Origin: Bombiscardovia nodaiensis
Lineage (GTDB): Bacteria; Actinomycetota; Actinomycetes; Actinomycetales; Bifidobacteriaceae
Length of the DNA stretch: 64,000 bases
NCBI GenBank assembly: GCA_033127725.1
Contig: AP026798.1
Span: forward strand, 806,001-870,000
Reading direction: 5' to 3'
In this document: piece after piece, positions 41,707-52,399 of the stretch
Layout of the letters: each line of letters begins with the position of its first letter
Numbering within the stretch: position 1 is the first letter of the stretch
Program-made: the position numbers and the translations under genes
Notes under the pieces: model-generated
Told to the model about the DNA's origin: nothing
Database searches by the model: none
Seen by the model: the letters and a program-made list of their open reading frames with translations, nothing else

Positions 41707-42261
41707 TTACCAAGGCTTAGCGGTGTGGTCGCCGGGCTTATTGCTGGGTTGGTTGGAGGGGAGAGGGTTGGCGTTTTGCAATTCCTGGTTGCGCTTGAGC
41801 ATGTCGTCAATGGCCTGCCGCTGCTCTTGAGTCAATCCGTTGCTTCCGCGCCCCTGCTGGTCTGGAGTCTCTTGCGGTTGGCTGGTCTTGGCGCTCTCCT
41901 GCTCCTGCGCGGTGGCCGCTTTGCGTAGGGCTTCGGTGAGCTCCTGGGAGAGATGGGCGTTGTGCTCAATCGAACGACGGGTGCTGGGCAGGATCAGCTG
42001 TTTGCCCCTCTGGGCATCCGCAAACAAGGTGTCCACTTGCAGCTGAGATTGCGTGAGCTTGGCCAGATTGACTGTCTCCTGGCTCGCGGCTTTGAGGTTG
42101 GCTGTCAGACTTGTGCTCGCTTGGTTGTAGGTGCTGGTGGCCCGCGCATTCCACAGGGCCAGCAGACCGACACATACGGCGAGTAGGGCGATAAGAGCTA
42201 GGGCCAGGCGCACTACTCGTGGAGCGCGGGCCACAGGTTTGCGAGATGGTTGGCGGGTCAT
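41707..42261 (-). CDS. Membrane-anchored coiled-coil protein, last gene of the MoxR operon
   Basis: This 184-residue protein has a basic N-terminus (MTRQPSRKPVARAPRVVR), one hydrophobic helix (LALALIALLAVCVGLLALW) and an extracellular helical, Gln-rich domain with a disordered tail. ATG 42261 overlaps the stop of the VWA gene (ATGA). No catalytic motif is seen. It probably belongs to the membrane complex formed by the MoxR/VWA operon. Confidence 0.7.
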   Translation of the reverse strand: MTRQPSRKPVARAPRVVRLALALIALLAVCVGLLALWNARATSTYNQASTSLTANLKAASQETVNLAKLTQSQLQVDTLFADAQRGKQLILPSTRRSIEHNAHLSQELTEALRKAATAQEQESAKTSQPQETPDQQGRGSNGLTQEQRQAIDDMLKRNQELQNANPLPSNQPSNKPGDHTAKPW

Positions 42262-43292
42262 AGGAGCCTTTCTGACAGGCGAATCCAGTCCAGCAATTCC
42301 CAAGCTAGTAGGGCCAGAACGGCAAAGACCAGCGGCCACACGACAGGTATAATCCGCTGCTGCTTACTGTCCGTGGCGCTCACCCGGTACTCGTGCGAGG
42401 CTTTGGTTGATGGGCCGGACACTGCCGTGCTTGTTGCCGAAGTACCTATATAATGTCCGCTCATTTCGTCGGCAATGGTTTTGAGGGTGCCTTCGTCGAG
42501 CTTAGAAATACCGGGCTGCCCGGTCTGCGGATCGCTCACCCACTCCTGCCCTTGTCCTTCAGTAGGAGGCTGGGTGTTGCTGTCCTTGCTGACGGGCACG
42601 CGGCCGCCCTCTGGGGAGCCCACACCAATCGTGAAAGCGTCATTGAGGTAGGCGCGCAGGGTTGAAAACGAGCGGCGGTTGGCGGAGCTGGTCTGCTCGC
42701 CGTCGGTGATGACATAGAGGATGATGCGGTCTTGCGGATGCTGGTCTTTGAGGGACTTCATGCTCATGGTGAGCGGGGCAATCGGCGCGTCCAAGCTGGA
42801 ACCAGCGGACAGGGAAGTAGGTTCAGTCCTAAGGCCTTGCGCCCAGTTGCTTATGGCCCGGCCGTCAGGAGTGATGGGCACGTCCAGGGTGCTGTTGGCG
42901 CCGAAGTGCACTGCTGCAAACGAGGCATCGGGATAGGTGCGCACAATGTCATCCACAGCCTGGCGGGCCGCATCAAGCCTACTTTTTACCTGAGGGGAGC
43001 CATAGTGGGCGTCTTGCACGGCCATAGAACCGGTCACATCTACCGCAATATAGACATCGGTAGCGTTAACAGCCCGGTTGGTAACGGTCTGCAATTGGCT
43101 GGGTGTGAGCGCTATCAGGGCTAGGAGCAAGGCGATACTGCTGCGGCGCACCACGCTCAGGATGGAAGTGTCGGTGGTCGAACCAGCCCGCTTGTACAGG
43201 ATAGGGCCAGCAAGGGCGAAGCCAAGCATCAGCAGTGCCAGGAGAATGCCCGGAATCCAGCCCAGGGAGGGAGCAAATGTCCATGCCGTCAT
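42258..43292 (-). CDS. VWA-domain membrane protein (BatB-like)
   Basis: This 344-residue protein has two N-terminal helices, a von Willebrand A domain and a C-terminal helix. The metal-binding motif reads D-V-T-G-S-M, a variant of DxSxS with Thr in the second position. ATG 43292 follows TTGGAGG. It overlaps both neighbours by 4 bp. In the MoxR-DUF58-VWA operons (Bat operon of Bacteroides) such proteins form a membrane assembly serviced by the MoxR ATPase; the substrate is not known. Confidence 0.85.
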   Translation of the reverse strand: MTAWTFAPSLGWIPGILLALLMLGFALAGPILYKRAGSTTDTSILSVVRRSSIALLLALIALTPSQLQTVTNRAVNATDVYIAVDVTGSMAVQDAHYGSPQVKSRLDAARQAVDDIVRTYPDASFAAVHFGANSTLDVPITPDGRAISNWAQGLRTEPTSLSAGSSLDAPIAPLTMSMKSLKDQHPQDRIILYVITDGEQTSSANRRSFSTLRAYLNDAFTIGVGSPEGGRVPVSKDSNTQPPTEGQGQEWVSDPQTGQPGISKLDEGTLKTIADEMSGHYIGTSATSTAVSGPSTKASHEYRVSATDSKQQRIIPVVWPLVFAVLALLAWELLDWIRLSERLL

Positions 43293-44410
43293 CGCTTGAG
43301 CCTCCAAACTACTAGTAAGTAGCCGCCGACGAGCAGGCACAAGGCCAGTGCCCACCAGCCTGGAGTGTCTACCAAGCTGGAACGCTGGTGGCCACGGTCC
43401 GCGCCCGCATGTCGCTGCTCAACCTGCCGCACCAGAGAATTGATGGAGTCAGAGCCATCTTGCAGGAGGAAAATCCCTCCTTGGCCCTCAATGAGCTGGC
43501 GCATTTGCTTGGTCGTGTCGTCCTGCTGGCTCTGCTGGGGGCCCGAATAAAGGCCGTCTACGCTAATGCCAGCCTGCTTAGTCAGGGCCAGGGCTTCCTC
43601 CAGCGTGTAGGTGGGCCTGCCGGAGGTGACGTTATCGGTGGCGAGCACGATGGAGGCTTGGCGCTGCTGGGTGGCGGGGGAGTTGGCCGCCGCCTGCGTG
43701 GAGAAGGCTGGGAGCATGGCGGCGCAGGAGACCAGGCCATCGCCAATTAAGGAGGTGGTGTCCTTACGGTTCTGCGTGCCCTCCAGCCAGTCGGCCACAG
43801 CCTGGTACTGCTTGTCGCTCATGCGGTCAATATCTTGTTGGCTCTGTACGCCCTTTAAAATGTTGTTGGCCTCTTTGAGCTGCCGGGTCACCAGATGGTA
43901 GTCGTCGGTCAGGGGGAAGACCGTGCGCGAGGTGGAGTTGAAAATGCTTAAACCGATGCGCTCGCCCTTGAAATTACTGACCAAATCCAGGTAGGAGGTC
44001 AGCACTTGGCGGTCGTAGGGCAGGGTGGAGCCGGAGACATCGAGGCAGAGGACGATGTCACGGGTGCGGCCGCTCTCCAGGCTTTGGTCCACGCTCGCGG
44101 GCCGTGCTGCCAGCAGACTAGCCACGATGAGTGCGGCAGCCAGAAGGAAGGCTCCTAGACGGTTGAGCCTGCGCCACAGGCGGTAGGTTTTTGCTGCGGA
44201 CTCGGTGTGGATGTCGTCATTTAAGGTGAACACGACAGCGCTCTGGGCCCCAGAACGGCTGCGCTTGCTGCGACTAGCAGGCCAAGTCTGCTTCGGTCCG
44301 CGCAGGCGGCGACGCACCAGCCAGAGTGTCAAACCAGCCAGGATGATAAGCGTGAGAAGCAGGCCGACGATGAGCCAGGGCCAGCGCCAAGTTAGATTCG
44401 AGATGGTCAT
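43289..44410 (-). CDS. VWA-domain membrane protein (BatA-like)
   Basis: This 373-residue protein has a first helix (WLIVGLLLTLIILAGLTLWLV), a second near residue 90, a VWA domain with the full metal site D-V-S-G-S, and a C-terminal helix. ATG 44410 follows GAGGTGGCGG. Its stop overlaps the start of the second VWA gene (ATGA). Confidence 0.85.
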   Translation of the reverse strand: MTISNLTWRWPWLIVGLLLTLIILAGLTLWLVRRRLRGPKQTWPASRSKRSRSGAQSAVVFTLNDDIHTESAAKTYRLWRRLNRLGAFLLAAALIVASLLAARPASVDQSLESGRTRDIVLCLDVSGSTLPYDRQVLTSYLDLVSNFKGERIGLSIFNSTSRTVFPLTDDYHLVTRQLKEANNILKGVQSQQDIDRMSDKQYQAVADWLEGTQNRKDTTSLIGDGLVSCAAMLPAFSTQAAANSPATQQRQASIVLATDNVTSGRPTYTLEEALALTKQAGISVDGLYSGPQQSQQDDTTKQMRQLIEGQGGIFLLQDGSDSINSLVRQVEQRHAGADRGHQRSSLVDTPGWWALALCLLVGGYLLVVWRLKR

Positions 44411-44949
44411 GACCGCCACCTCGAAACCAGAGCTGACACCCACTGGGCCGCCTCTTCCACTTGGGCTTCGTAGGCCTGTCGGTTGACTTGCGGATCCGCA
44501 AATTCTGGCGGGTAGAGGGCGCTAACTGTCTGACGGAGCAGGTCCATCTGCTGGCGGTTGCTCGCAGTGCGGGGCTGATTACTGAGCTCAGCCAGGGTCT
44601 GCGTCGTCATGTCGCGGCCCAGGGCTTGGGAGGCAAAAGCTCGCACAATCTCGGCCAGCTGGCTCATGGCCTGCGACTGGTTGACTTCTCCGCGCTGGTG
44701 ACGGGCCACCACCTGGTCAATCTGCTGCCGCCAGGCATCTTTACTGGCTGTGGGTACGTGCTGGGCCCGGGGCGCTGGAGCCTTACGAGCCGGCTTAGAA
44801 AGAACGACAATGAGCACCACAAGGAGTACGGCTAGCAGGAGGCAACACAGTCCTACGAGTAGGAGGACAGGCCCGCCCGACAGTGCAGGTTCAGGCTGGC
44901 CTGTGGGCACTGGCACAGGGGCAGCCATGGCATGGGCAAAAGTATTCAC
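44407..44949 (-). CDS. Single-pass membrane protein of the MoxR operon (DUF4381-like)
   Basis: This 180-residue protein has a short extracellular N-terminus, one strong helix (LLLVGLCCLLLAVLLVVLIVVL) and a soluble helical C-domain ending AAQWVSALVSRWRS. GTG 44949 is chosen because it overlaps the stop of the DUF58 gene (GTGA). In related operons a DUF4381-type protein sits between DUF58 and VWA genes; the match is by position and layout. Confidence 0.7.
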   Translation of the reverse strand: MNTFAHAMAAPVPVPTGQPEPALSGGPVLLLVGLCCLLLAVLLVVLIVVLSKPARKAPAPRAQHVPTASKDAWRQQIDQVVARHQRGEVNQSQAMSQLAEIVRAFASQALGRDMTTQTLAELSNQPRTASNRQQMDLLRQTVSALYPPEFADPQVNRQAYEAQVEEAAQWVSALVSRWRS

Positions 44950-45920
44950 GCGAGCACCCCCTGAAGGTTGCTGGGGGCAGGTTCAGACACCGGTAAGTGC
45001 GAGTTTCCTACGCTGCTGGTGCCGATTGCGCTGGTGGACAAGAGACGGACAAACTGGGTGAACATGCCTTCGCTGGAGCCAGCTTGGATGAGTTTTGACC
45101 CTGTGCGAGTCAGGTCGCGTTTCAAGGCCAGAGCTTCATAGTGGCGGTGGGTCTGCAGATCGTTGGCCTCTTGCGGGCCACGCAGGAAGGCAGGCACCTG
45201 CTTGCCGGTGGTGCCATCGAGCACTCGCCTCATGTCATTGCTGGCATCGAAGGGGTTGAGGCAGGCCACAGAGATGAGGGTGAGTGGGTGCGTTTGGGCC
45301 AGCCGACGGATGCTGGGCAGTTGCTCTGAGCCGATGGCTGTCTCGTCGGTAGCAAGAATAATGAGGGCGTGACGGTCGGGGATGCGCAGGGCGTAAGTCA
45401 GGAGCGCGTCGATGTTTCGCTCATAGGGCCAGGGGGTTTCGAGAGCGCGGTCAAGGGCCTGCTCAAAGCTGGCGAAATCTGCCTGCACAGGTCGGCGGGT
45501 GATGGACTGGTCGTCGGCGGTGATCAGCGAGACCTCGTCGGATCGTTTGAGGGAGAGGCTGGCGAACATGCGTAGGGCGTTCGCGGCCACGCTTGCAGCG
45601 CTCTCTCCGCTGGGTGTAGTGGACCGCATCTGGCGGCCCGTGTCGAGCAGGAGCCAGGCCCGGCTGGTCGCCAGGCGCTCGTGCTCGCTGACCATAGGGC
45701 GACCCATGCGGGCGCTCGAAGCCCAGTCAATCAGGCGGGCCTCGTCTCCGGGTTCGTAGGAGCGCACGCCATCGTAGTCGTAACCGTTGCCCCGCTTGCC
45801 CGAAGGGTGTTCACCTTCGAGAATGCCCAGGGCTTTGCGCACGGTTGGCAAGCTCAGCTGCGCGCTCAAAGCCTCAATCTTGCGGCGGATAGGATCGGCA
45901 GCAGGTGCGGGCTGGATCAT
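44946..45920 (-). CDS. DUF58-domain protein
   Basis: This 324-residue cytoplasmic protein has the DUF58 signature VRSYEPGDEARLIDWASSARMG near residue 52 and a VWA-like core (AWLLLDTGRQM). It is encoded immediately after MoxR, overlapping it by 4 bp. DUF58 proteins are thought to work with MoxR ATPases in cell-envelope processes. Confidence 0.9.
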   Translation of the reverse strand: MIQPAPAADPIRRKIEALSAQLSLPTVRKALGILEGEHPSGKRGNGYDYDGVRSYEPGDEARLIDWASSARMGRPMVSEHERLATSRAWLLLDTGRQMRSTTPSGESAASVAANALRMFASLSLKRSDEVSLITADDQSITRRPVQADFASFEQALDRALETPWPYERNIDALLTYALRIPDRHALIILATDETAIGSEQLPSIRRLAQTHPLTLISVACLNPFDASNDMRRVLDGTTGKQVPAFLRGPQEANDLQTHRHYEALALKRDLTRTGSKLIQAGSSEGMFTQFVRLLSTSAIGTSSVGNSHLPVSEPAPSNLQGVLA

Positions 45921-46990
45921 GGGGCAGGAACCGTTTCCAAGATGGAGTCAATGACCTGATCGCTGGTCATACCGTCCGCCAGGGCTTCGAAGGTGAGCAG
46001 GATGCGGTGGCGCATCACTTCGTGTGTGTAACCCTTGATGTCTTCGGGGATGACGTAGTCCCTGCCGCTCAGTAGGGCGTGTGCCTGTCCTATGCGCACT
46101 AAGGCGATGGAGGCACGGGGGCTGGCACCCAGGCGTACCCTGCTGGCCAGACCCTGAATGGGGTGGCTTCCAGCTCCTCGGCTGGTGGCGGCGATATCTA
46201 CGGCGTAGCGCATGATGGGGTCGGCCACATGGATCCGCCGGGCGCATTGGCGCAGGAATTGTACGTCTTGTAAGCTCAGCTGCTGGCCGGAGCTGTTCAC
46301 TGGCATGTCGGTGCCCCGATTAGTCAGCAGCTGCAACATCTGGGCCTCTTGAGTCGCCGATGGGTAAGACATCACGGCCTTCACCATAAACCGGTCCATC
46401 TGCGCTTCTGGCAGGTTGTACGTGCCCTCTTCTTCTATAGGGTTCTGGGTGGCAATCACCATAAAGGGCTGGGGCAGGGGAATGCGCTGACCGCCAATGG
46501 TGGTAGCGCCCTCCGCCATGGCCTCAAGCATGGCTGACTGCGTTTTGGCATTGGAGCGATTAATTTCGTCGAGCAAGACGAAATTGGCGTGTATAGGCCC
46601 CAGTTGGGTGGAGAACTGCTGGCGGGAAAAGTCAAAAACCTGAGTGCCTACCAGGTCGGATGGCATCAAATCAGGGGTGCACTGCACGCGCTTGAAGGAG
46701 CCTGAAACTGAGGAGGCCAGGGTCTGTGCGGCGGTTGTTTTAGCCAGTCCGGGCACTGATTCAATCAAAATATGCCCAGAGGCCACCATAGTGAGCAGGA
46801 GGGCCTCACGCAGGTTTTCCTGGCCTACGAGCGTTTGCGCAAAGTGCGAGCGGATAAGGTCGGCCAACATCGAAGAGCGCTGTAAGTTGTCTCGGGTGAG
46901 CGGGCTGACGGCCGGACTAGCAAAATTAGTCTGATTCGCAGGCTGGGTAGGGTTGCCGGGTGTGATGGGTCTTGTAGGGAATAAAGGCAT
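45917..46990 (-). CDS. MoxR-family AAA+ ATPase
   Basis: This 357-residue ATPase has Walker A SVPGLAKTT, Walker B FVLLDEINRS, sensor 1 VIATQNPIEEEGTY and the C-terminal lid (GASPRASIALVRIGQAHALLSGRDYV). ATG 46990 is used because the longer frame encodes no family sequence; the ribosome site is weak, and a later ATG (MLADLI, about 46870) is possible. It starts a six-gene chain to 41707 in which every junction overlaps by 4 bp. Confidence 0.92.
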   Translation of the reverse strand: MPLFPTRPITPGNPTQPANQTNFASPAVSPLTRDNLQRSSMLADLIRSHFAQTLVGQENLREALLLTMVASGHILIESVPGLAKTTAAQTLASSVSGSFKRVQCTPDLMPSDLVGTQVFDFSRQQFSTQLGPIHANFVLLDEINRSNAKTQSAMLEAMAEGATTIGGQRIPLPQPFMVIATQNPIEEEGTYNLPEAQMDRFMVKAVMSYPSATQEAQMLQLLTNRGTDMPVNSSGQQLSLQDVQFLRQCARRIHVADPIMRYAVDIAATSRGAGSHPIQGLASRVRLGASPRASIALVRIGQAHALLSGRDYVIPEDIKGYTHEVMRHRILLTFEALADGMTSDQVIDSILETVPAP

Positions 46991-47043
46991 AAACAGTACT
47001 CTAGCGGCATTTCTTGACGACCGGTGCTTACAGCTGAGAGCGA

Positions 47044-47835
47044 TTAGGGCAGGCGCCAGTCCACAGCACTGGCTCCCATGGACTCCAGGGCGGCGTTGGT
47101 CTGGGAGAAAGGCTTGGAGCCAAAGAAGCCGTAGCGAGCCGACAGGGGAGAGGGGTGGGGTGATTTGATGATGTAGGCATGGGTTAAGAGCGGTTCGAGG
47201 CTCTGCGCCTGCCTGCCCCAGAGGATGGCGACGAGGGGCCGGGGGTTGCCGTTGGGGTCGGTGCGGGCGTTGAGCGCGCGGATGGCGGTATCGGTGATGT
47301 CCTCCCAGCCCTTGCCGCGGTGGCTGGCTGGCTTGCCCACGCGGACGGTCAGGCAGCGGTTGAGCAGGAGGACACCACGCTCGGTCCAAGGCCTTAAGTC
47401 GCCGTTGCTGGGCTGGGGCACGCCCAAGTCTGAGACAAGTTCGGTGTAGATGTTGCGCAGACTGCCGGGGATGGGGTTCACGTCCGGTTCCACGCAGAAA
47501 CTCAGGCCAACTGGGTTTCCAGGGGTGGGGTAGGGGTCCTGGCCAACGATAAGCACTTTTACTGAGTCGAAGGGGATGGTAAACGCTCGTAAAATATTCT
47601 TGCTGGCTGGTAGGTAGCGGAAACCCTGGGCCAATTCTTCGCGCAGAAAGTCGCCCATCCGGTGGATCTGCGGCTCTACCGGAGCTAGCGCTTGAGCCCA
47701 GCCAGGTTCGACCAGTTCGGCCAGGGGTTTGCGTGCCCCGTGTTCAGGTGCTGGCGCACTCTGCGCCAAGAGCTCGGGTTGTTCGCTCGCCTGCTGATTC
47801 TGCTGGTTGGGTCCTGCTGTTTCAAACTGCTCCAT
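47044..47835 (-). CDS. ung: Uracil-DNA glycosylase, family 1
   Basis: Ung removes uracil from DNA. The 263-residue protein has an unusual Gln/Ala-rich N-terminal extension of about 45 residues, then the catalytic GQDPYP with D100 and the HPSPLS loop with H227. The rest matches the family ([19 protein letters not shown]). Confidence 0.95.
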   Translation of the reverse strand: MEQFETAGPNQQNQQASEQPELLAQSAPAPEHGARKPLAELVEPGWAQALAPVEPQIHRMGDFLREELAQGFRYLPASKNILRAFTIPFDSVKVLIVGQDPYPTPGNPVGLSFCVEPDVNPIPGSLRNIYTELVSDLGVPQPSNGDLRPWTERGVLLLNRCLTVRVGKPASHRGKGWEDITDTAIRALNARTDPNGNPRPLVAILWGRQAQSLEPLLTHAYIIKSPHPSPLSARYGFFGSKPFSQTNAALESMGASAVDWRLP

Positions 47836-48020
47836 ACTGGGTAACTATAATGTGTAGGGCGGAAAGATCTCATAGAAAAGCGGTAGGTATGGTTTGCTCA
47901 CAAATTTTGGTACTGTGGACGTCCATGACCTGACTAGCGATTACACTAAACAAATACATGTGTGTTTTGAAGCCCGCTGGCCTCTACGAACAGTGAGTGG
48001 GCGGAGGAAGGTTTGTTCTT

Positions 48021-48650
48021 ATGGCAAGCAATCGTGACGAGAACGCCGGCTACCAGCCTTATACGCCGGATGAGTTTGACGATCCGCCCGAGGGCCCAGT
48101 AGGTGTCCACCGCGGTCCGCGCTCTGTCCCTGTCAGGGCGATACCCTTTGTTGTCATCGTGCTTTTGGCGGTACTGTGCGGTTTAGGTGCTTGGACTGTT
48201 TTCTCTGGCGGCAAGATGTTCTGGCAGCACAACCAGACTTCGCAGGTTCAGTCCGCGCGCACTCAGTCCGCCAATTCCGGTGATAAGTCAGGTAAAACTG
48301 CTACCCCCTCTGCCAAGCAGACCCAGGCGCCTTCACCGACCGCCACGGCGAGTACCCCTGCCAGCGCTCCTGCCCAGCCTGCTGCCAATAAGGCTACGCA
48401 GGTGCGGGTGGTCAACGGCACGTCGATTGCTGGCTATGCGGCTAGCAAGCGTCAGACCCTGCTCGACGCTGGCTATACGAATGTCAACGCGGCTAATCCG
48501 GCAGGGCAGTTACCGGCGGCGAGTGTGGTCTGGTACCTGAACGAGGCGGACAAGGCTACAGCTGAGGATGTGGCTAAAACCTTGGGCATAGCGAGTGTGG
48601 AACAGAGCGCATCTGCCGCCGCTCCGGTAGTGGCTGTCTTGCTGAACTGA
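48021..48650 (+). CDS. LytR C-terminal-domain (LytR_C) membrane protein
   Basis: This 209-residue protein has a cytoplasmic N-terminus, one helix (AIPFVVIVLLAVLCGLGAWTVF, about residues 44-64), a Thr/Ala/Pro-rich linker and a LytR_C domain starting VRVVNGTSIAGYA near residue 128. ATG 48021 follows GGAGGAAGG. LytR_C domains occur at the end of wall-polymer ligases; here the domain stands alone, so a cell-wall role is inferred. Confidence 0.82.
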   Translation: MASNRDENAGYQPYTPDEFDDPPEGPVGVHRGPRSVPVRAIPFVVIVLLAVLCGLGAWTVFSGGKMFWQHNQTSQVQSARTQSANSGDKSGKTATPSAKQTQAPSPTATASTPASAPAQPAANKATQVRVVNGTSIAGYAASKRQTLLDAGYTNVNAANPAGQLPAASVVWYLNEADKATAEDVAKTLGIASVEQSASAAAPVVAVLLN

Positions 48651-48796
48651 GGTATGTCGGAAGATTTGCGCGAAAATTTGCAGCTTTCTTCGGCGTTTCT
48701 TCCCGGCCCTCCGCTACACTGAAAGTGCCGACCTGGCAGGTATGGTCAGTTTCGTATCTGCCGTGACACGGCGTTTTGATATTAAGGAAGTTAGTT
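48651..48796 (+). promoter_or_regulatory. Long leader of the cold-shock gene
   Basis: The 146-bp gap holds a -10-like TACACT at about 48714 and the odd palindrome GCCGTG-A-CACGGC at 48760-48772, just before the ribosome site AAGGAAG. A leader of about 70 nt or more would fit the long 5' ends of cold-shock mRNAs. Promoter placement is tentative. Confidence 0.35.
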
Positions 48797-49003
48797 ATGG
48801 CACAAGGAACTGTGAAATTCTTCAGCGATCAAAAGGGTTATGGTTTCATTACCCCAGATGATGGCAGCGAGGAAGTTTTCGTCCATTATTCTGCAATCGA
48901 TTCGAATGACAATCACAAGCTTCTTCATGAGGGCGACAAGGTTGAATACGAAGTAGAGCAAAGCTCAAAGGGTCTGCAGGCAACGTCTGCTCGCGTGATC
49001 TGA
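48797..49003 (+). CDS. Cold-shock protein
   Basis: This 68-residue OB-fold RNA chaperone has both RNP motifs, KGYGFI and [11 protein letters not shown] 48797 follows TTAAGGAAG. It has its own terminator. Confidence 0.95.
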   Translation: MAQGTVKFFSDQKGYGFITPDDGSEEVFVHYSAIDSNDNHKLLHEGDKVEYEVEQSSKGLQATSARVI

Positions 49004-49033
49004 TTTGTAGCAAGTTCTTATTGCACTTGAAAG

Positions 49034-49060
49034 GACTCCAGTTTCGGCTGGGGTCTTTTT
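49034..49060 (+). terminator. Rho-independent terminator of the cold-shock gene
   Basis: GACTCCAG (49034-49041), loop TTTCGG, CTGGGGTC (49048-49055, one G-T pair) followed by TTTTT make a standard terminator. Confidence 0.9.
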
Positions 49061-49210
49061 GTATTTGGCGACCGGGAGCTGTCTCCCGGCAGGCTGGCGT
49101 TTGTGCTCACCATAGGTTTTGGGTTATACGCCAAAATGTGTGTATGGATTGGCCGGTTTGACGTATAGCCCTAGGTTTTCATGCCAGAAGCGTATTTGCA
49201 CACAGCTGGT

Positions 49211-49237
49211 TTGGCACTCGGGTGTCCAGAGTGCTAA
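49211..49237. promoter_or_regulatory. CIRCE element 1 (HrcA operator)
   Basis: TTGGCACTC, nine bases, GAGTGCTAA matches the CIRCE consensus TTAGCACTC-N9-GAGTGCTAA with one mismatch in the left arm. HrcA binds it to repress chaperonin genes. Confidence 0.92.
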
Positions 49238-49245
49238 TCTTTGAA

Positions 49246-49272
49246 TTAGCACTCGAAGCCTGAGAGTGATAA
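49246..49272. promoter_or_regulatory. CIRCE element 2 (HrcA operator)
   Basis: TTAGCACTC, nine bases, GAGTGATAA matches CIRCE with one mismatch in the right arm. It starts 35 bp after the first element, leaving 8 bp between the two. Confidence 0.9.
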
Positions 49273-49284
49273 GTCGGCAGCTGA

Positions 49285-50967
<1,683 letters not shown>

Positions 50968-51009
50968 GCCCAGAGGTCTTTTAAGGCCAAAGCTCAAAGC
51001 TAGTGGTGG

Positions 51010-51063
51010 GCCGGGCACCTTGCTCTGCGCTCTTAAAGCGCAGGGGGAGGGTGCCCGGCTTTT
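51010..51063 (+). terminator. Terminator of groL
   Basis: GCCGGGCACC (51010-51019) pairs perfectly with 51050-51059, followed by TTTT. An inner hairpin CTGCGCT/AGCGCAG lies in the loop. The structure is large and strong. Confidence 0.9.
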
Positions 51064-51207
51064 GCATATGCTTGTATAGGGTCTGCGGAGTGTGGGTAGG
51101 GCAGGGAACTCCTGCCCGCCGAGGTGGCCCGCGAGTGGGGCTGCCCGCCCTCTTGAGCATACCGATAGTCATCTGTTTGCTTTCTTTTCAACGAGCAAGG
51201 CAACGTA

Positions 51208-51501
51208 TTAGGAGGCTGTGAAGAGTCGGGTGGCTTGTGCTTCGGCATCCGAATAGACGTTGGAGGCCTGTGCCAGAGCGTTTTGCATGCCTTCTAAGGC
51301 CTGCTCCATCTGCTGCTGGGCGGACCTCCACTGCTCCGCAACGGTGTTGAATTGGCTGGCTGCGCCGCCAGTCCACATGGATTGGAGGTTGTTGAGATTG
51401 GTGAACATGCCAGAGACCGCCTGGCGAATAGCTCCAATGGACTGTGAAACCGCCGCGCTTGAACCTTGAATTTGCTCTGAATCTACTTGATATTGGGGCA
51501 T
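51208..51501 (-). CDS. WXG100-family protein (EsxA-like)
   Basis: This 97-residue protein has W43-T-G45 between two helices and the C-terminal export signal Y-S-D-A-E (YxxxD/E), so it fits a secreted WXG100 protein better than the one at 5113. ATG 51501 follows AAGGAAGG on the minus strand. It is 46 kb from the T7SS locus but is presumably exported by it. It diverges from the TPM-domain gene. Confidence 0.92.
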   Translation of the reverse strand: MPQYQVDSEQIQGSSAAVSQSIGAIRQAVSGMFTNLNNLQSMWTGGAASQFNTVAEQWRSAQQQMEQALEGMQNALAQASNVYSDAEAQATRLFTAS

Positions 51502-51635
51502 GATGCCTTCCTTGTCTGCTATGTTGAACTGTGGCTCGATAGGACATCTCGCCTCAGTAGTGGTCAGCGTTTGGTAACTGCCACTACAGTGGACATTAGA
51601 GCAAGACGAATTGTTGGCAGTAGATTTTTGAGTAA

Positions 51636-51649
51636 TGTGGTCGAATGTG
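51636..51649. repeat. Fourth copy of the 14-bp motif
   Basis: TGTGGTCGAATGTG is identical to the copies at 41645 and 41680; identity with the first copy extends to 17 bp with one difference (AATGTGGTCGAAyGTGG). It lies 135 bp upstream of the WXG100 start (minus) and 11 bp before the TPM gene start (plus). Confidence 0.8.
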
Positions 51650-51660
51650 GGGGCAAAACA

Positions 51661-52383
51661 GTGAATGTGGATAAGTGCTCGCAGGTAGTACCCAATGGTC
51701 TGAACTCTAGCTGGCGGAGGGTGGCTGTCTTGCTGCTGGTCACCCTGTGCTCGCTGGGCATGGTTGTGTTGGCAAGTCCTGCTTGGGCAGACACCGGCTC
51801 AGACCAAGCGCCAACTGGCGACACTCAGGCTCAGGTGGGTTCCCTAACTGAGCAGATCACCGACACGCAGAATCTGCTGGGGACCAATGTGGGCGCTGTT
51901 ACCGACGCGATTGAGCGCACCCAGCGGGATACGGGTGTTCACGTTCGTCTGCTCTACCTGCCCAATTTTTACAAGGGGAGTAATCCCGACAAATGGGCTA
52001 GCCAGGTGCTGGAGTCCTCACATCCCAAAGCGAACACTGTGCTTTTGGCGGTCGCCTCGCAAGATGGCAGCTTGGTGGTGGCGGTCTCGGCAAATTCTGA
52101 GGACTGGCTCAAGCAGCAGAAAACAGTGGATGACTTGTCGGCTGCCGCGCTCAAACCGATTAGCGACCAGAGCAGCCCCGATTGGGTGGGTTCGGCACAG
52201 GCGTTGATGAAACAAGTTGCACTCAACAAACAGATTCACGACCGGCGGATGTGGTGGATTTATGCTGTCGCTGCCACAGTCATCCTGGTAGCCTCGGGCG
52301 CGGGGCTCGGTATCTGGCTCAGGAGTCACAAGCATAAGACTCAGCCAAGCCACAGTAGACATTCAGGAAATTCTCAGGAGTAG
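51661..52383 (+). CDS. TPM-domain secreted membrane-anchored protein
   Basis: This 240-residue protein has an N-terminal signal (VAVLLLVTLCSLGMVVLASPAWA), a TPM_phosphatase-like domain (ITDTQNLLGTN; HVRLLYLPNFY; NTVLLAVASQDGSLVVAVS) and a C-terminal helix (WWIYAVAATVILVASGAGLGIWL) with a basic tail. GTG 51661 follows GGGGGC; GTG 51667 is also possible. The longer frame to 51487 has no site. TPM proteins are thought to act at the membrane; function here is unknown. Confidence 0.75.
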   Translation: MNVDKCSQVVPNGLNSSWRRVAVLLLVTLCSLGMVVLASPAWADTGSDQAPTGDTQAQVGSLTEQITDTQNLLGTNVGAVTDAIERTQRDTGVHVRLLYLPNFYKGSNPDKWASQVLESSHPKANTVLLAVASQDGSLVVAVSANSEDWLKQQKTVDDLSAAALKPISDQSSPDWVGSAQALMKQVALNKQIHDRRMWWIYAVAATVILVASGAGLGIWLRSHKHKTQPSHSRHSGNSQE

Positions 52384-52399
52384 GCGGCAATCTAGAAGC

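Noticed and set aside
46991..47389. N-terminal extension of the MoxR frame
   Set aside because: It lies largely opposite or within the ung gene in another frame and encodes Pro/Arg/His-rich sequence unlike MoxR.
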